Below, one piece after another: positions 24,125 through 32,433 of a stretch of DNA of 64,000 nucleotides. The notes under the pieces are model-generated. The model was given only the letters and a program-made list of their open reading frames with translations, was not told the DNA's origin and did no database searches. Position numbers and translations under genes: made by a program. The DNA comes from Ferrovibrio sp046297595 (GTDB lineage: Bacteria > Pseudomonadota > Alphaproteobacteria > Ferrovibrionales > Ferrovibrionaceae): positions 62,001-126,000 of the forward strand of contig NZ_JBKBHT010000005.1 of the NCBI RefSeq assembly GCF_046297595.1, given 5' to 3'. Positions within the stretch are counted from its first letter, which is position 1. Every line of letters begins with the position of its first letter.

Positions 24125-25402
24125 ATGATGATTCCCAATACGGATTCGATGCCGGCCAGCGACATACCGGTGGCGATGTGGCTGGTGCAGGCCGGGCTGG
24201 ACAATGTGCCGGCCGAACGTCTGGTCACCGATTTCTGCACCTCGACCCTGGAAGCCGGCATACCGCTGCAGAGAGTGTTCATCGGCACGGCGACCCTGCA
24301 TCCGCTGATGCGGGCGCATGGCTATATCTGGCAGGCCGGGAACGGGCTGATCGCCAACGAAGAGATGCCGCACCGGGACCCCGATGACGAGCCGCCGGCC
24401 TGGCAGGCCAGCCCGCTGCGCCACATGCTGGCCAACGACGTGCAGGAGATGCGCCGGAACCTTACCGGGTCCGACGCGAATTTCGATTTTCCCGTCCTGA
24501 CCGAATTCGCCGAGCAGGGGCTGACCGACTGGTTCGCGCTGGCCCATGATTTCGGCTGGGATTTCGACAAGACCCTGATGGTGACCGACCGTTACGCCGG
24601 CATCGGCATGATCAGTTCGTTCACCACCACCCATGCCGGCGGGTTCAGCGAAGACCACCTGACCCGTCTGCGTCGGCTGGTGCGATTATTGGCCCTGTCG
24701 ATGAAGTCATCAGTGCTGACGCGATTGAGCCGCGATGTGGCCGCTGCCTATCTCGGCGGCGATGCCGCCAATCGCGTGCTCAGCGGCGCGATCCGGCGCG
24801 GCATGGCACAGAAGATCGATGCCGCCATCCTCTATGCCGATCTGCGCGGCTTCACCGCGCTGGCCGACCGGCTGGCAATCGAACCGCTGACCGCGACGCT
24901 GAATGCCTATTTCGATTGCCTGGGTCCGGCCATCGAACGGCATGGCGGGCAGGTGCTGAAATTCCTTGGCGACGGCCTGCTGGCGAGTTTCCAGTTGCAG
25001 GCCGGGCAGGATGCCATGCCGATCTGCCGTGCCGTGCTGGCCGCTGCCGACGAGGCGCATGCCGCCGTGGCGGAACTGAATGCCGCGCGCGAACAGGCGG
25101 GACAGCCGGTGCTGGCGCTGGATATCGCGCTGCATCGCGGCGAGGTGATGTATGGCAATGTCGGTACCGGCGCGCGGCTCGACTTCACGCTGATCGGACC
25201 GGCGGTGAATGAAGCTGCGCGGCTGGAAAACCTCTGCGCCGCGCTGGATCGCAGCCTGGTGGTTTCGGCATCCTTCGCGAAAGCGGCAGGCGAGGGGCTG
25301 GGGCTGACATCCCTGGGCTTCCATCCGCTGCGCGGCCTGCCGGAACCGCAGGAGGTTTACGGCCGCGTGCGCGATGCTCAGGCGCCGGTCGGCACCACGT
25401 AA
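24125..25402 (+). CDS. Class III adenylate/guanylate cyclase
   Basis: A 425-residue soluble protein. The N-terminal 210 residues form an uncharacterised sensory region with no membrane segment. The catalytic domain holds the metal aspartates D239 in ILYADLRGFTALADR and D283 in KFLGDGLLASF. K279 points to adenine rather than guanine. LIGPAVNEAARLE carries the transition-state Asn and Arg. All key residues are present, so it should make cAMP. It overlaps a convergent PAS_5 gene by 25 bp. A Crp/Fnr-type protein at 41461 is a possible receptor, but no link is shown. Confidence 0.88.
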   Translation: MMIPNTDSMPASDIPVAMWLVQAGLDNVPAERLVTDFCTSTLEAGIPLQRVFIGTATLHPLMRAHGYIWQAGNGLIANEEMPHRDPDDEPPAWQASPLRHMLANDVQEMRRNLTGSDANFDFPVLTEFAEQGLTDWFALAHDFGWDFDKTLMVTDRYAGIGMISSFTTTHAGGFSEDHLTRLRRLVRLLALSMKSSVLTRLSRDVAAAYLGGDAANRVLSGAIRRGMAQKIDAAILYADLRGFTALADRLAIEPLTATLNAYFDCLGPAIERHGGQVLKFLGDGLLASFQLQAGQDAMPICRAVLAAADEAHAAVAELNAAREQAGQPVLALDIALHRGEVMYGNVGTGARLDFTLIGPAVNEAARLENLCAALDRSLVVSASFAKAAGEGLGLTSLGFHPLRGLPEPQEVYGRVRDAQAPVGTT

Positions 25403-25863
25403 CCAATCACCTGATCGACGGTGTCGCCGCCATCGGTGGCGATGGGCAGGAACAGGCCGTCGAAGCTCTGATAGGCGCGGTTGGCATGGCGGAAGGTGCC
25501 GAACACACGCGCCGGCCGTTTATGTTCGGCCACCCAGCCGAAGCAGTATTTCATCTCGGCCAGCGATGTCGGATCGTAAAGTTCGTCGAAATAGCGGCCG
25601 GTGGCGTCACGGCCGCTGCGGTCGGCGAGTTCGGTGCCGACCAGGCGGTAGCGGTAGCGCACCTGGGCATGGTCGGCATGTTCGATATCGGCGATCACCA
25701 GGTTGCCCAGATAGCGGCGCAACGAAATCGGTTCGAAGGCCGTGCGGTCGGGCAGGCCGCGGGCGCTGCGGTTGGCCTGCCAGTAAGCCAACAGATCCTG
25801 CGCCGCTGGCAGCAGGTGCCCCAGATCGGGATCGAGAACGAGTCCAATATTGGGACCTGTCAT
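25378..25863 (-). CDS. PAS_5-family protein, second copy
   Basis: A 161-residue single-domain protein. LLAYWQANRSARGLPDRTAFEPISLRRYLGNLVIADIE (about residues 25-62) followed by VRYRYRLVGTELADRSGRDATGRYFDELYD is a textbook PAS_5 sequence. No output domain follows. Its 3' end overlaps the nucleotide cyclase gene tail to tail, so simultaneous transcription would interfere. A promoter is visible at 25894-25921. Related copies lie at 1785 and 31782. Confidence 0.8.
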   Translation of the reverse strand: MTGPNIGLVLDPDLGHLLPAAQDLLAYWQANRSARGLPDRTAFEPISLRRYLGNLVIADIEHADHAQVRYRYRLVGTELADRSGRDATGRYFDELYDPTSLAEMKYCFGWVAEHKRPARVFGTFRHANRAYQSFDGLFLPIATDGGDTVDQVIGYVVPTGA

Positions 25864-25893
25864 TCTGACCAGCCCTTCTCCCTAGACAAAACA

Positions 25894-25921
25894 ACTATAA
25901 GCGGCGGGGAGGGCAGGGCAA
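25894..25921 (-). promoter_or_regulatory. Probable sigma-70 promoter of the second PAS_5 gene
   Basis: On the minus strand TTGCCC (25916-25921), a 16-bp spacer and TATAGT (25894-25899). Transcription would start about 25 nt before the ATG at 25863, with AGGGAGAAGGG as ribosome site. Confidence 0.5.
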
Positions 25922-26269
25922 TAGCGAAAGAGCGACGGTCCTGGGAGGCCATCGCGACAGAACGAGAGTGGACAAACAAATCATGCGGTAGCCACGAACA
26001 ACGATGTTGCTGCCTCGTTATTCGCTTTCGCGTGCTAAAATATTAAAGAAGCGTCAACGCGCAAATAAGGCGGAAATGTGAATTCTCGATAACCTGCGCA
26101 GGACGGGCTTGAAACCTCCGTCAGAGTTCTTATCTTCTTTCACAGGTCGTCAAGACCACGATGATCGCCGCCCGTAACGCGGGATGCAGTGACCCGCCGG
26201 CGCATCATCGAGCATTCCCCGATATCCCCCTACAATGTGTGATGTCGTAGCCTTTCGGTATCCCTGCGT
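25922..26269 (+). other. 348-bp region without a visible gene
   Basis: AT-richer than average, with a small stem GCGGG/CCCGC around a 9-nt loop (26179-26197) that has no T-tract. No coding frame or known RNA is recognised. It could hold a small RNA, but nothing specific supports one. Confidence 0.4.
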
Positions 26270-26626
26270 TTATTTGACGCTGGCGATCCGGAAGGTGTGG
26301 GAGTCTCCGTCCGGTTCGGTGATGGTGATATATTCGCCCATCCGGAACAGGTGGCGGTCCAGCTTGTAGATCGCCTCGTCATCCGCATCGCCCGGTTCAT
26401 AGGAAAACGCCCAGCCCTGGCGGGTATGGATCAGTTCGCCGTTGCGGTCGCCTTCGCCGGCCCAGAAGCGGCGCACGCGGCATTCCGCGCGCTGTTTTCG
26501 CCAGGCCTCCGCATCCAGATGCCCTTCTGCATCCAGCGGGGCCTTCAGATCATAGCCATGCGCGGCGCTCCCTTCGGGGAAATCCGGGTTGCGGGCCAGC
26601 TCAAGGCGAATGGTCTTCAGGGTCAT
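26270..26626 (-). CDS. Conserved small protein of unknown function
   Basis: A 118-residue soluble protein. It begins MTLKTIRLELARNPDFPEGSA, has a CRVRRFWAGEGDRNGEL block at about residues 49-65 and ends in a strand-rich half with tryptophan, aspartate and glutamate. It looks like a real gene by composition and codon pattern, and similar proteins are familiar from alphaproteobacteria, but no domain name can be given. Its start overlaps the end of the upstream gene by 26 bp, so the two are probably co-translated. Confidence 0.6.
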   Translation of the reverse strand: MTLKTIRLELARNPDFPEGSAAHGYDLKAPLDAEGHLDAEAWRKQRAECRVRRFWAGEGDRNGELIHTRQGWAFSYEPGDADDEAIYKLDRHLFRMGEYITITEPDGDSHTFRIASVK

Positions 26627-26900
26627 GGGCTGCCTTCTTTCCTTTCGGCGGATAACGTTTAACGAATTCCGACAGTATCAGTTTCAGGGCCAGGGCATGG
26701 GCGGTATCCCCGCGTGCCCTTGCGCCGGCGATATCGTCGAGGATGATCCGGCGGATCCGCATGCCGCCATCGGGGGCGGCGAGCAGGTAGTTGCCGAATT
26801 CGGCCGCGACGATCTGTGGAATATGCTCATGCTCGGCGATGGCCTCGATTTCCGCCTGCGTGAGCCGGCAAAAGGCCAGGCAATCCTCATAGCTCAGCAT
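26601..26900 (-). CDS. Small protein of unknown function, partner of the 26270 gene
   Basis: A 99-residue acidic, helical protein beginning MLSYEDCLAFCRLTQAEIEAIAEHEHIPQIVAAEFGNYLL, with a basic C-terminal tail (PPKGKKAAHDPEDHSP). The ATG at 26900 is preferred to the GTG two codons upstream because GGGAGG sits 5 nt before the ATG. It is first in a two-gene unit with the 26270-26626 gene. No membrane segment or catalytic motif is visible. Confidence 0.6.
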   Translation of the reverse strand: MLSYEDCLAFCRLTQAEIEAIAEHEHIPQIVAAEFGNYLLAAPDGGMRIRRIILDDIAGARARGDTAHALALKLILSEFVKRYPPKGKKAAHDPEDHSP

Positions 26901-27178
26901 GGGCACCTCCCACCCCGGACGGGGCAGGAGCTACCCTAGCGTGGCAGGAACGGCCTGCATTGATTCATCGCAACCCGGCAAATGATGATTTTTTATGCTG
27001 CTCTTGGGCTGCCAATGCTGCCAAAACGGCCCCTGACTGAAAATTGTATGCAAAATTTCGGGCCATCCCGGCCACTGAGGGTTGCTCCCGCCGCGGACAA
27101 CATCAACAATTCCCGTCCAGCCCGGGGCGAGTCCGCGCCGGCATTCCCGCATTCCCGTCCCGCTTGGCGAGCTTTCCC

Positions 27179-28033
27179 ATGATTTTCGGTATTCCGTATT
27201 CAGAACTGGCCTGGCTGGCCGTGGCCCTGCTGGCGGCTGGCGCCGTCACCGGAATCCTGGCGGGCGTGTTCGGCGTGGGCGGCGGCGCGGTGGTGGTGCC
27301 AGTGCTCTACGAGCTGTTCGTGATCATCGGCATCCCCGAAGAGGTGCGCATGCCGCTCTGCGTCGGCACCTCGCTGGCGGTAATCATCCCCACCTCGATC
27401 CGCTCGTTCAACGCGCACCGGCGCAAGGGCGCCGTCGACATGTCGATCGTGAAGGTCTGGGCCTTGCCGGTGATCATCGGCGTGGTGGCTGGCAGCTATG
27501 TGGCCCGCTTCGCGCCGGCCGATGTGTTCAAGGCCGTGTTCGTGGTGGTGGCAGGCATTTCCGCCTTCCGCCTGCTGTTCGGCCGGGAGTCCTGGAAAAT
27601 CAGCGACACCATGCCCGGCAACGCCATCATGCGCGCCTATGGCCTGCTGATTGGCGTGCTGTCGTCGCTGATGGGTATCGGCGGCGGCCAGCTCTCCAAC
27701 CTGTTCATGACCTTCTACGGCCGGCCGATCCACCAGGCGGTGGCGACCTCGTCCGGCCTGGGCGTGCTGATCTCCATTCCCGGCGCGATCGGCTATATCT
27801 ATGCCGGCTGGCCAAAAGCTGCGGAATTCCCCGACGTGGTCGCCCTGCAGCCGCCGCTGGCGCTGGGCTATGTCTCGCTGATCGGCTTCATCCTGTTCGT
27901 GCCGACCAGCATCTGGACCGCGCCGATCGGGGCCCGCATCGCCCATGCCCTGCCCAAGCGCAAGCTGGAGGTGCTGTTCGGCCTGTTCCTCTCGGTTGTT
28001 TGCGCCCGCTTCGTTTTCAGCTTTTTCTTCTGA
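27179..28033 (+). CDS. TauE/SafE-family membrane transporter
   Basis: A 284-residue permease with about eight helices. The two repeated motifs are GILAGVFGVGGGAVVVPVLY (about residues 24-43) and LIGVLSSLMGIGGGQLSNLFM, the hallmark of the family, which exports or imports sulfite, sulfonates or organic anions. The ATG at 27179 places helix 1 at the start; an upstream in-frame ATG would add an unlikely Arg/Pro-rich tail. It is monocistronic, with a weak terminator-like stem downstream. Confidence 0.88.
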   Translation: MIFGIPYSELAWLAVALLAAGAVTGILAGVFGVGGGAVVVPVLYELFVIIGIPEEVRMPLCVGTSLAVIIPTSIRSFNAHRRKGAVDMSIVKVWALPVIIGVVAGSYVARFAPADVFKAVFVVVAGISAFRLLFGRESWKISDTMPGNAIMRAYGLLIGVLSSLMGIGGGQLSNLFMTFYGRPIHQAVATSSGLGVLISIPGAIGYIYAGWPKAAEFPDVVALQPPLALGYVSLIGFILFVPTSIWTAPIGARIAHALPKRKLEVLFGLFLSVVCARFVFSFFF

Positions 28034-28070
28034 TCCAGGTCAAAAATACCCTTCCGTCCCTGTACTAGAC

Positions 28071-28092
28071 ACCCGCAGCACGGGTAATTTTA
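28071..28092 (+). terminator. Possible weak terminator after the TauE/SafE gene
   Basis: A 5-bp stem ACCCG/CGGGT (28071-28085) with loop CAGCA followed by AATTTTA. The stem is short for a rho-independent terminator, and it also sits 40 bp upstream of the next start codon. Confidence 0.35.
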
Positions 28093-28125
28093 CCCCCTAT
28101 ATGCGTGGAGTGGGGCCGAGGGGTC

Positions 28126-29577
28126 ATGATTTTCGGTGTCTTGGACCGGCAGCGGCTGGTCGTCATAGTCAGCGTTCTGTTGATCGGCGGTTTTCTGGCG
28201 ACATCTCTGGCCAGCTATTTCGTCTCGCGGCAATCGCTGCGCCATGCGGTGATCGACACCGAACTGCCGCTGACCTCGGACAACATCTATTCCGAAATCC
28301 AGAAGGACCTGATCCAGCCGATCCTGATCTCGTCGGTGATGGCCACCGATACTTTCCTGCGCAACTGGGTGCTGGACGGCGAGGGCGAGCAGACCCGCGT
28401 GATCCAGTATCTGCATGACATCAAGCAGCGCTATGGCGCCTTCACCAGTTTCTTCGTCTCCGAACGCACCCGCCGCTATTACCATGCCGACAGCGTGTTG
28501 AAGACGGTGCTGGAAAGCGAACCGCGCGACGAATGGTATTTCCGCGTGCGGCAGATGACGGCGCCGTACGAGATCAACGTCGATCCCGACCTGGCCAACC
28601 AGGACGCGATGACGATCTTCATCAATTACCGGGTGCTGGACTACCAGGGCAACTTCATCGGCGCCACCGGCATCGGCCTGACCGTCAATGCCGTGCGCAG
28701 CCTGATCAACGATTACCAGCGGCGTTTCGGCCGCACCGTCTATTTCGCCGACCAGGACGGCCGCATCGTGCTGATCGGGGAAGGCGAGGCGGTGCCGGAA
28801 GACAATGCGCGGCAGCGCGGCGATCTCGGCCGCCTGATGCCGCAATGGTCGCGCAGCGAAACGCGCAGTTTCGAATACAATTACCTTGGCCGCAGCCGCT
28901 TTCTCAATGTGCGCTTCATTTCCGAACTGGGCTGGTATCTGCTGGTGGAGAAGGATGCCGATGGCGACCTGGCCGAGATCCGCAACGCGCTTTATGTCAA
29001 CCTCGCCATCTGCCTGCTGATCACCGCCCTGGTGCTGCTGGCGCTCTGGGTGACGATCACGCGGTATCAGAGGCGGCTGGATGCGACGGCGGCGGCCGAC
29101 AAGCTGACCGGGCTGACCACACGGCATGCCTACGACATCCTGCTGCAGCAGGCGGTGCGCGATGCCGGGCGGCTGGCGCAGCCGGTGGCCGCGATCATGA
29201 TCGATGTCGACCGCTTCAAGGCGATCAACGACAGCTTCGGCCATCTGGCCGGCGACCGCGTGCTGTGCGGCGTGGCGAATGCGATCCGTGCCAGCCTGCG
29301 CGCCTCCGACATCATCTGCCGCTGGGGCGGCGACGAATTCCAGGTGGCATTGCGCAACTGCGACCTTGTCAATGCCGAGCGCGTGGCCGAGACGATCCGC
29401 CAGACAGTGGAGAATGCCGGCTTCGGCTTCGAGGGGCGCAGCATGCCGGCCACGGTGAGCGTCGGCGTCGCCGTGCTGAAACCGGGCGAGGACATGCAGG
29501 GCCTGATCGCCCGCGCCGATGCCGCGCTGTATCAGGCCAAGCAGGCCGGGCGGAACTGCATGCGGTCGGAAGGGTGA
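28126..29577 (+). CDS. Diguanylate cyclase with periplasmic dCache-like sensor
   Basis: A 483-residue inner-membrane enzyme making c-di-GMP from two GTP. Helix 1 (about 10-30) and helix 2 (about 288-310) enclose a 255-residue periplasmic sensor that looks like a dCache domain (YYHADSVLKTV, then DEWYF and a second PAS-like lobe). The GGDEF domain has an intact active site GGDEF (401-405) and an inhibitory I-site R392-x2-D395, so product inhibition is expected. The ATG at 28126 has GAGGGG upstream. It could supply the PilZ glycan synthase, though no direct link exists in the sequence. Confidence 0.92.
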   Translation: MIFGVLDRQRLVVIVSVLLIGGFLATSLASYFVSRQSLRHAVIDTELPLTSDNIYSEIQKDLIQPILISSVMATDTFLRNWVLDGEGEQTRVIQYLHDIKQRYGAFTSFFVSERTRRYYHADSVLKTVLESEPRDEWYFRVRQMTAPYEINVDPDLANQDAMTIFINYRVLDYQGNFIGATGIGLTVNAVRSLINDYQRRFGRTVYFADQDGRIVLIGEGEAVPEDNARQRGDLGRLMPQWSRSETRSFEYNYLGRSRFLNVRFISELGWYLLVEKDADGDLAEIRNALYVNLAICLLITALVLLALWVTITRYQRRLDATAAADKLTGLTTRHAYDILLQQAVRDAGRLAQPVAAIMIDVDRFKAINDSFGHLAGDRVLCGVANAIRASLRASDIICRWGGDEFQVALRNCDLVNAERVAETIRQTVENAGFGFEGRSMPATVSVGVAVLKPGEDMQGLIARADAALYQAKQAGRNCMRSEG

Positions 29578-29580
29578 GGC

Positions 29581-29793
29581 TCAGGCCTTCTTCACGAAGC
29601 AGGTCTTGAGCACGAGGCCCTTCACCTTGTCGGTGCGGCCCTCGATTTCTTCCTCGTCGGCGGTGAGGCGGATGTTCTTGATCACGGTGCCGCGCTTGAG
29701 CGTGGTATTCGCGCCTTTCACCTTCAGGTCCTTGGTCAACACGACGCTGTCGCCATCGGCCAGCAGGTTGCCGTTGCTGTCTTTCACGTCCAC
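29581..29793 (-). CDS. PhnA/YjdM-like protein lacking the zinc ribbon
   Basis: A 70-residue protein equal to the C-terminal domain of E. coli YjdM (PhnA family): VKDSNGNLLADGDSVVLTKDLKVKGANTTLKRGTVIKNIRL, ending with a conserved FVKK. The N-terminal zinc ribbon (CPKC...CPEC) of the longer form is absent. Despite the name, no phosphonate genes are nearby and the function is unknown. It lies 3 bp from the convergent diguanylate cyclase gene. Confidence 0.85.
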   Translation of the reverse strand: MDVKDSNGNLLADGDSVVLTKDLKVKGANTTLKRGTVIKNIRLTADEEEIEGRTDKVKGLVLKTCFVKKA

Positions 29794-29829
29794 GAAAGTC
29801 TCCTGGGTGCAGGCATAGGTTGGTGCGCC

Positions 29830-29919
29830 TGGCGGATGGGGTGAGATTCGAACTCACGGTACCGTTCCCGGTACGGCGGTTTTCAAGACCGCTGCCTTAA
29901 ACCACTCGGCCACCCATCC
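29830..29919 (-). tRNA. tRNA-Ser (anticodon TGA)
   Basis: Acceptor arms GGATGGG and CCCATCC pair (29913-29919 with 29834-29840), followed by discriminator G and an encoded CCA (29830-29832). The anticodon loop reads CTTGAAA, giving TGA. A long variable arm and the T-loop GTTCGAATC complete a class II serine tRNA. Confidence 0.95.
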
Positions 29920-30025
29920 ATCGCGTGCCATCCTGCGCGGGTGCGGCGGTGATACGGCGCGGCGGGCGGGTCCGTCAACCCGTACCCACCGCTCTGGCCC
30001 GAGACCCGAGCGGGCTGGCAGACCT

Positions 30026-31195
30026 TCAGCGCCGCGCAACCGCGGCCGCCAGGGCTGCCGCCAGCATCAGGCCGGCTGCGGCCAGCGGCAGGACGGAGAA
30101 AGCCCCGCCGGCATAGGCCGTGCCGAAGCCAAGTGTGCCGGCGAAAAGGGCGATATAGGTGACGCCGCTGTTGAGCCCCATGATGGCGCCGCGTTTTTCC
30201 GGATCGAGGGCGGTGAGCCGCATGATGAGCACGTTCAGCCCGAAATGGTTGGCGAGCCCCCAGAGGAAAACGACGACCAGCATCGCGGCATAGGAACCGC
30301 TTGCCATGCTCATCAGGACGTAGATGCCGGCGACGACCAGGAAGATGAGCGGCAGCAGCCGGTCCGAGCCAAAACGATCCATCAGGCGGTCGAGGAAAGC
30401 CGCGGCGCCGAAACCCAGGCCGTAGGAAACGGCGATGATCCCGTTGGCGCTCAGCGGCAGGCCGAGCCGGACATGCAGGTGATCGCCGATATAGGCATAG
30501 ACGCCATAGAAGGCGGCCATGAAGGCGGCACAGGCGAGCAGAAGCGGCGCGACGCCGCGCACGCCGAGCGCCACCAGCGGCGATGTCGTCCGGCCGGCGG
30601 CTTCCTCCTGCGCCGGGGCGAACCGGACGGCAGCGCAGGCGAACAACGTCGTGGCCGTGATGACGATGTAGATCGAGCGCCAGCCGGCAAAGTCGGCAAT
30701 GGCCGCCGACAGGGGAACGCCGGCCACCATGCTCAGCGTCCAGCCGGTCAGCACGAGGCCGATCGTCTCGCTCTCGCGACCGGCCGGGGCGATCACCGAG
30801 GCCAGCGTATAGATGGCGGGCAGGGCAATGCCCGTGGCGCCGCCGGCCACCAACTGGGCCGCCACCAGCAGCGGAAGGATCGGTGCTGCCGCGCTGCCGG
30901 CAAGGCCGATGGCAAGCAGCAACAATGCGGCCATCAGCATCCGGCGCGGCCCGTGCCGGTCGATCAGGCGGCCGAGAAAGATGGCGCTCGCGGCGGTGCC
31001 CAGGCCGAAGGCGGCGGAGGCTGTCATCACCGCAGGAACGCCGGCTGCGAGGCTTTGCGCCACGTCCGGCGCGACCGGCCCGAGCGCCAGCGAGTTTGAG
31101 CCGATGACGCCGATACAGGCGGTCAGCACGAAGGCGAAGGGCGGGATGCGGGTTCTGCCGGCGGAGGCCGGAATCGATTGATCAATATTCGTCAT
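30026..31195 (-). CDS. MFS transporter (drug/sugar-efflux-like)
   Basis: A 389-residue carrier with about 12 helices. The family loop GRLIDRHGPRRMLM lies near residue 75, with a repeat LDRLMDRFGSDRLLPL in the second half. LTGWTLSMVAGVPLSAAIADFAGWRSIY covers the helix 5 antiporter-like motif, so efflux is probable. It is divergent from an Lrp-family gene with 48 bp between and an Lrp-type box there, so it is very likely the target of that regulator, perhaps an amino-acid or analogue exporter. Confidence 0.87.
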   Translation of the reverse strand: MTNIDQSIPASAGRTRIPPFAFVLTACIGVIGSNSLALGPVAPDVAQSLAAGVPAVMTASAAFGLGTAASAIFLGRLIDRHGPRRMLMAALLLLAIGLAGSAAAPILPLLVAAQLVAGGATGIALPAIYTLASVIAPAGRESETIGLVLTGWTLSMVAGVPLSAAIADFAGWRSIYIVITATTLFACAAVRFAPAQEEAAGRTTSPLVALGVRGVAPLLLACAAFMAAFYGVYAYIGDHLHVRLGLPLSANGIIAVSYGLGFGAAAFLDRLMDRFGSDRLLPLIFLVVAGIYVLMSMASGSYAAMLVVVFLWGLANHFGLNVLIMRLTALDPEKRGAIMGLNSGVTYIALFAGTLGFGTAYAGGAFSVLPLAAAGLMLAAALAAAVARR

Positions 31196-31208
31196 TGGCT
31201 CATATTTA

Positions 31209-31223
31209 CAGAATGTGATTCTG
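31209..31223 (+). promoter_or_regulatory. Lrp/AsnC-type operator between divergent MFS and Lrp genes
   Basis: CAGAATGTGATTCTG is a perfect 6-bp inverted repeat with a 3-nt centre. It matches 13 of 15 positions of the E. coli Lrp consensus YAGHAWATTWTDCTR. It is centred 28 bp before the regulator start and 20 bp before the transporter start, ideal for joint control. Confidence 0.8.
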
Positions 31224-31243
31224 CAACAAGGCGGAATAACGGA

Positions 31244-31774
31244 ATGAGCGAAAATACAGATGATATTCGGCGGAAGCGCCCCTCCGAGCGCGACCTCGAT
31301 GCGATGGACCGAAAAATATTAGGCGTTCTGGTCGAGGATGCGACCGCGAGCTACGCCGAGTTGGGCGAGCGGGTCGGGCTTTCGCCGCCGGCCGCGCATG
31401 AGCGGGTGAAACGGCTCAGGCGTTCCGGCGTGATCCGGCGCATGGCGGCCCTGGTCGATCCCGAGGCGCTGGGCAAAACGCTGCTCGCCTTCGTTCATGT
31501 CGATACCACCGGCTGGGGCAAGACCACGGCCCTGCTGGCGATCGAGGAATATCCCGAAGTGGAAGAGATCCACTCCGTCGCGGGCGATACCTGCATGCTG
31601 CTGAAGGTGCGTGCCGAAAACACCCATGCGCTTGAAGGATTGCTGGCGCGGCTCTACGATACGCCGGGCGTGAAGGCGACGCGAAGCTATGTCGTGCTTT
31701 CAACCTATCTGGAACGGCCGGTGCAACCCGGCAAAACGAGCCAATGGCCGACCCTGGTGAAGAGCCAGGGGTGA
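31244..31774 (+). CDS. Lrp/AsnC-family transcriptional regulator
   Basis: A 176-residue regulator. The HTH domain spans LDAMDRKILGVLVEDATASYAELGERVGLSPPAAHERVKRLRRSGVI (about 18-64). The RAM/AsnC effector domain follows with VHVDTTGWGKTTALLAIEEYPEVEEIHSVAGDTCMLLKV, where an amino acid would bind at the dimer interface. Start ATG 31244 with GGAATAACGGA upstream. It is divergent from an MFS exporter with a matching palindrome between, so it probably autoregulates and controls that gene. Confidence 0.9.
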   Translation: MSENTDDIRRKRPSERDLDAMDRKILGVLVEDATASYAELGERVGLSPPAAHERVKRLRRSGVIRRMAALVDPEALGKTLLAFVHVDTTGWGKTTALLAIEEYPEVEEIHSVAGDTCMLLKVRAENTHALEGLLARLYDTPGVKATRSYVVLSTYLERPVQPGKTSQWPTLVKSQG

Positions 31775-31781
31775 AGGGGCA

Positions 31782-32318
31782 TCAGCCCGCCAGGGAGCGC
31801 ATGCTGGCCGGGTCGGCGACCTTGAAGAAACTGTCCACCGTTTCGCCGTCGCGGCTGAGCGGCAGGATCAGCCGGACGTATGACCACATGCGGTCGTTGA
31901 TGGTGATGTAGCTGCGCCGGGCCAGCGAGGGTCGGCGCGAACGGGCCACGACCTGCGCCGCCGTCACCACGGCATCGGCATCGTCGGGGTGGAAGAAATC
32001 GTCGGTGGTCAGGCCCTTCATCTCGCGGCCATGCTTGGCGCAGACCTCGGTGCCGGCGAGGCGGATGCGCAGGCGGGCGCGCAGGCCGGCCTCTTCCAGG
32101 TCGAGCAGCATCACATAGGGCAGCAGGTCGCGCGGCAGGTCGAGCGGGTCGAGCCGGGCCGGCAGACGCCCGGTGCCGTCGATCCCGGCCTGCCACAGCG
32201 CGGTGGCCTGACCCAGCAGCGGATAGGCGGCCAGATCGGAAAGCGGCAGGTCGTGGTGTTCCCCGGTTTTCAGCCAGTCGAGGCTGGCGGGAGACGGCAG
32301 GCGGCTGAACGCGGTCAT
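31782..32318 (-). CDS. PAS_5-family protein, third copy
   Basis: A 178-residue single-domain protein. LGQATALWQAGIDGTGRLPARLDPLDLPRDLLPYVMLLDLE (about 35-75), then LRIRLAGTEVCAKHGREMKGLTTDDFF and the later SYVRLILPLSRDGETVDSFF strand match PAS_5. ATG 32318 is chosen over an ATG at 32345 because CAGGA lies 10 nt upstream, and the outer ATG sits within the palindrome ATAACCGGTTAT (32344-32355), whose left part could be a -10 box. It is convergent with the Lrp gene with 7 bp between. Confidence 0.75.
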   Translation of the reverse strand: MTAFSRLPSPASLDWLKTGEHHDLPLSDLAAYPLLGQATALWQAGIDGTGRLPARLDPLDLPRDLLPYVMLLDLEEAGLRARLRIRLAGTEVCAKHGREMKGLTTDDFFHPDDADAVVTAAQVVARSRRPSLARRSYITINDRMWSYVRLILPLSRDGETVDSFFKVADPASMRSLAG

Positions 32319-32433
32319 TGAACGAAATCCTGATGGCGCTGACATAACCGGTTATACGCAGCCAGCGTGCTGCCGGATCATGCTGGCGGATCACGCTTCC
32401 GAAAATCGCGGAAAACCTCAATGCGGGCCAAGC

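Noticed and set aside
29581..29793. Phosphonate utilisation locus
   Set aside because: Only a PhnA-like 70-residue protein is present; no phn genes are near, and the family name does not establish that function.
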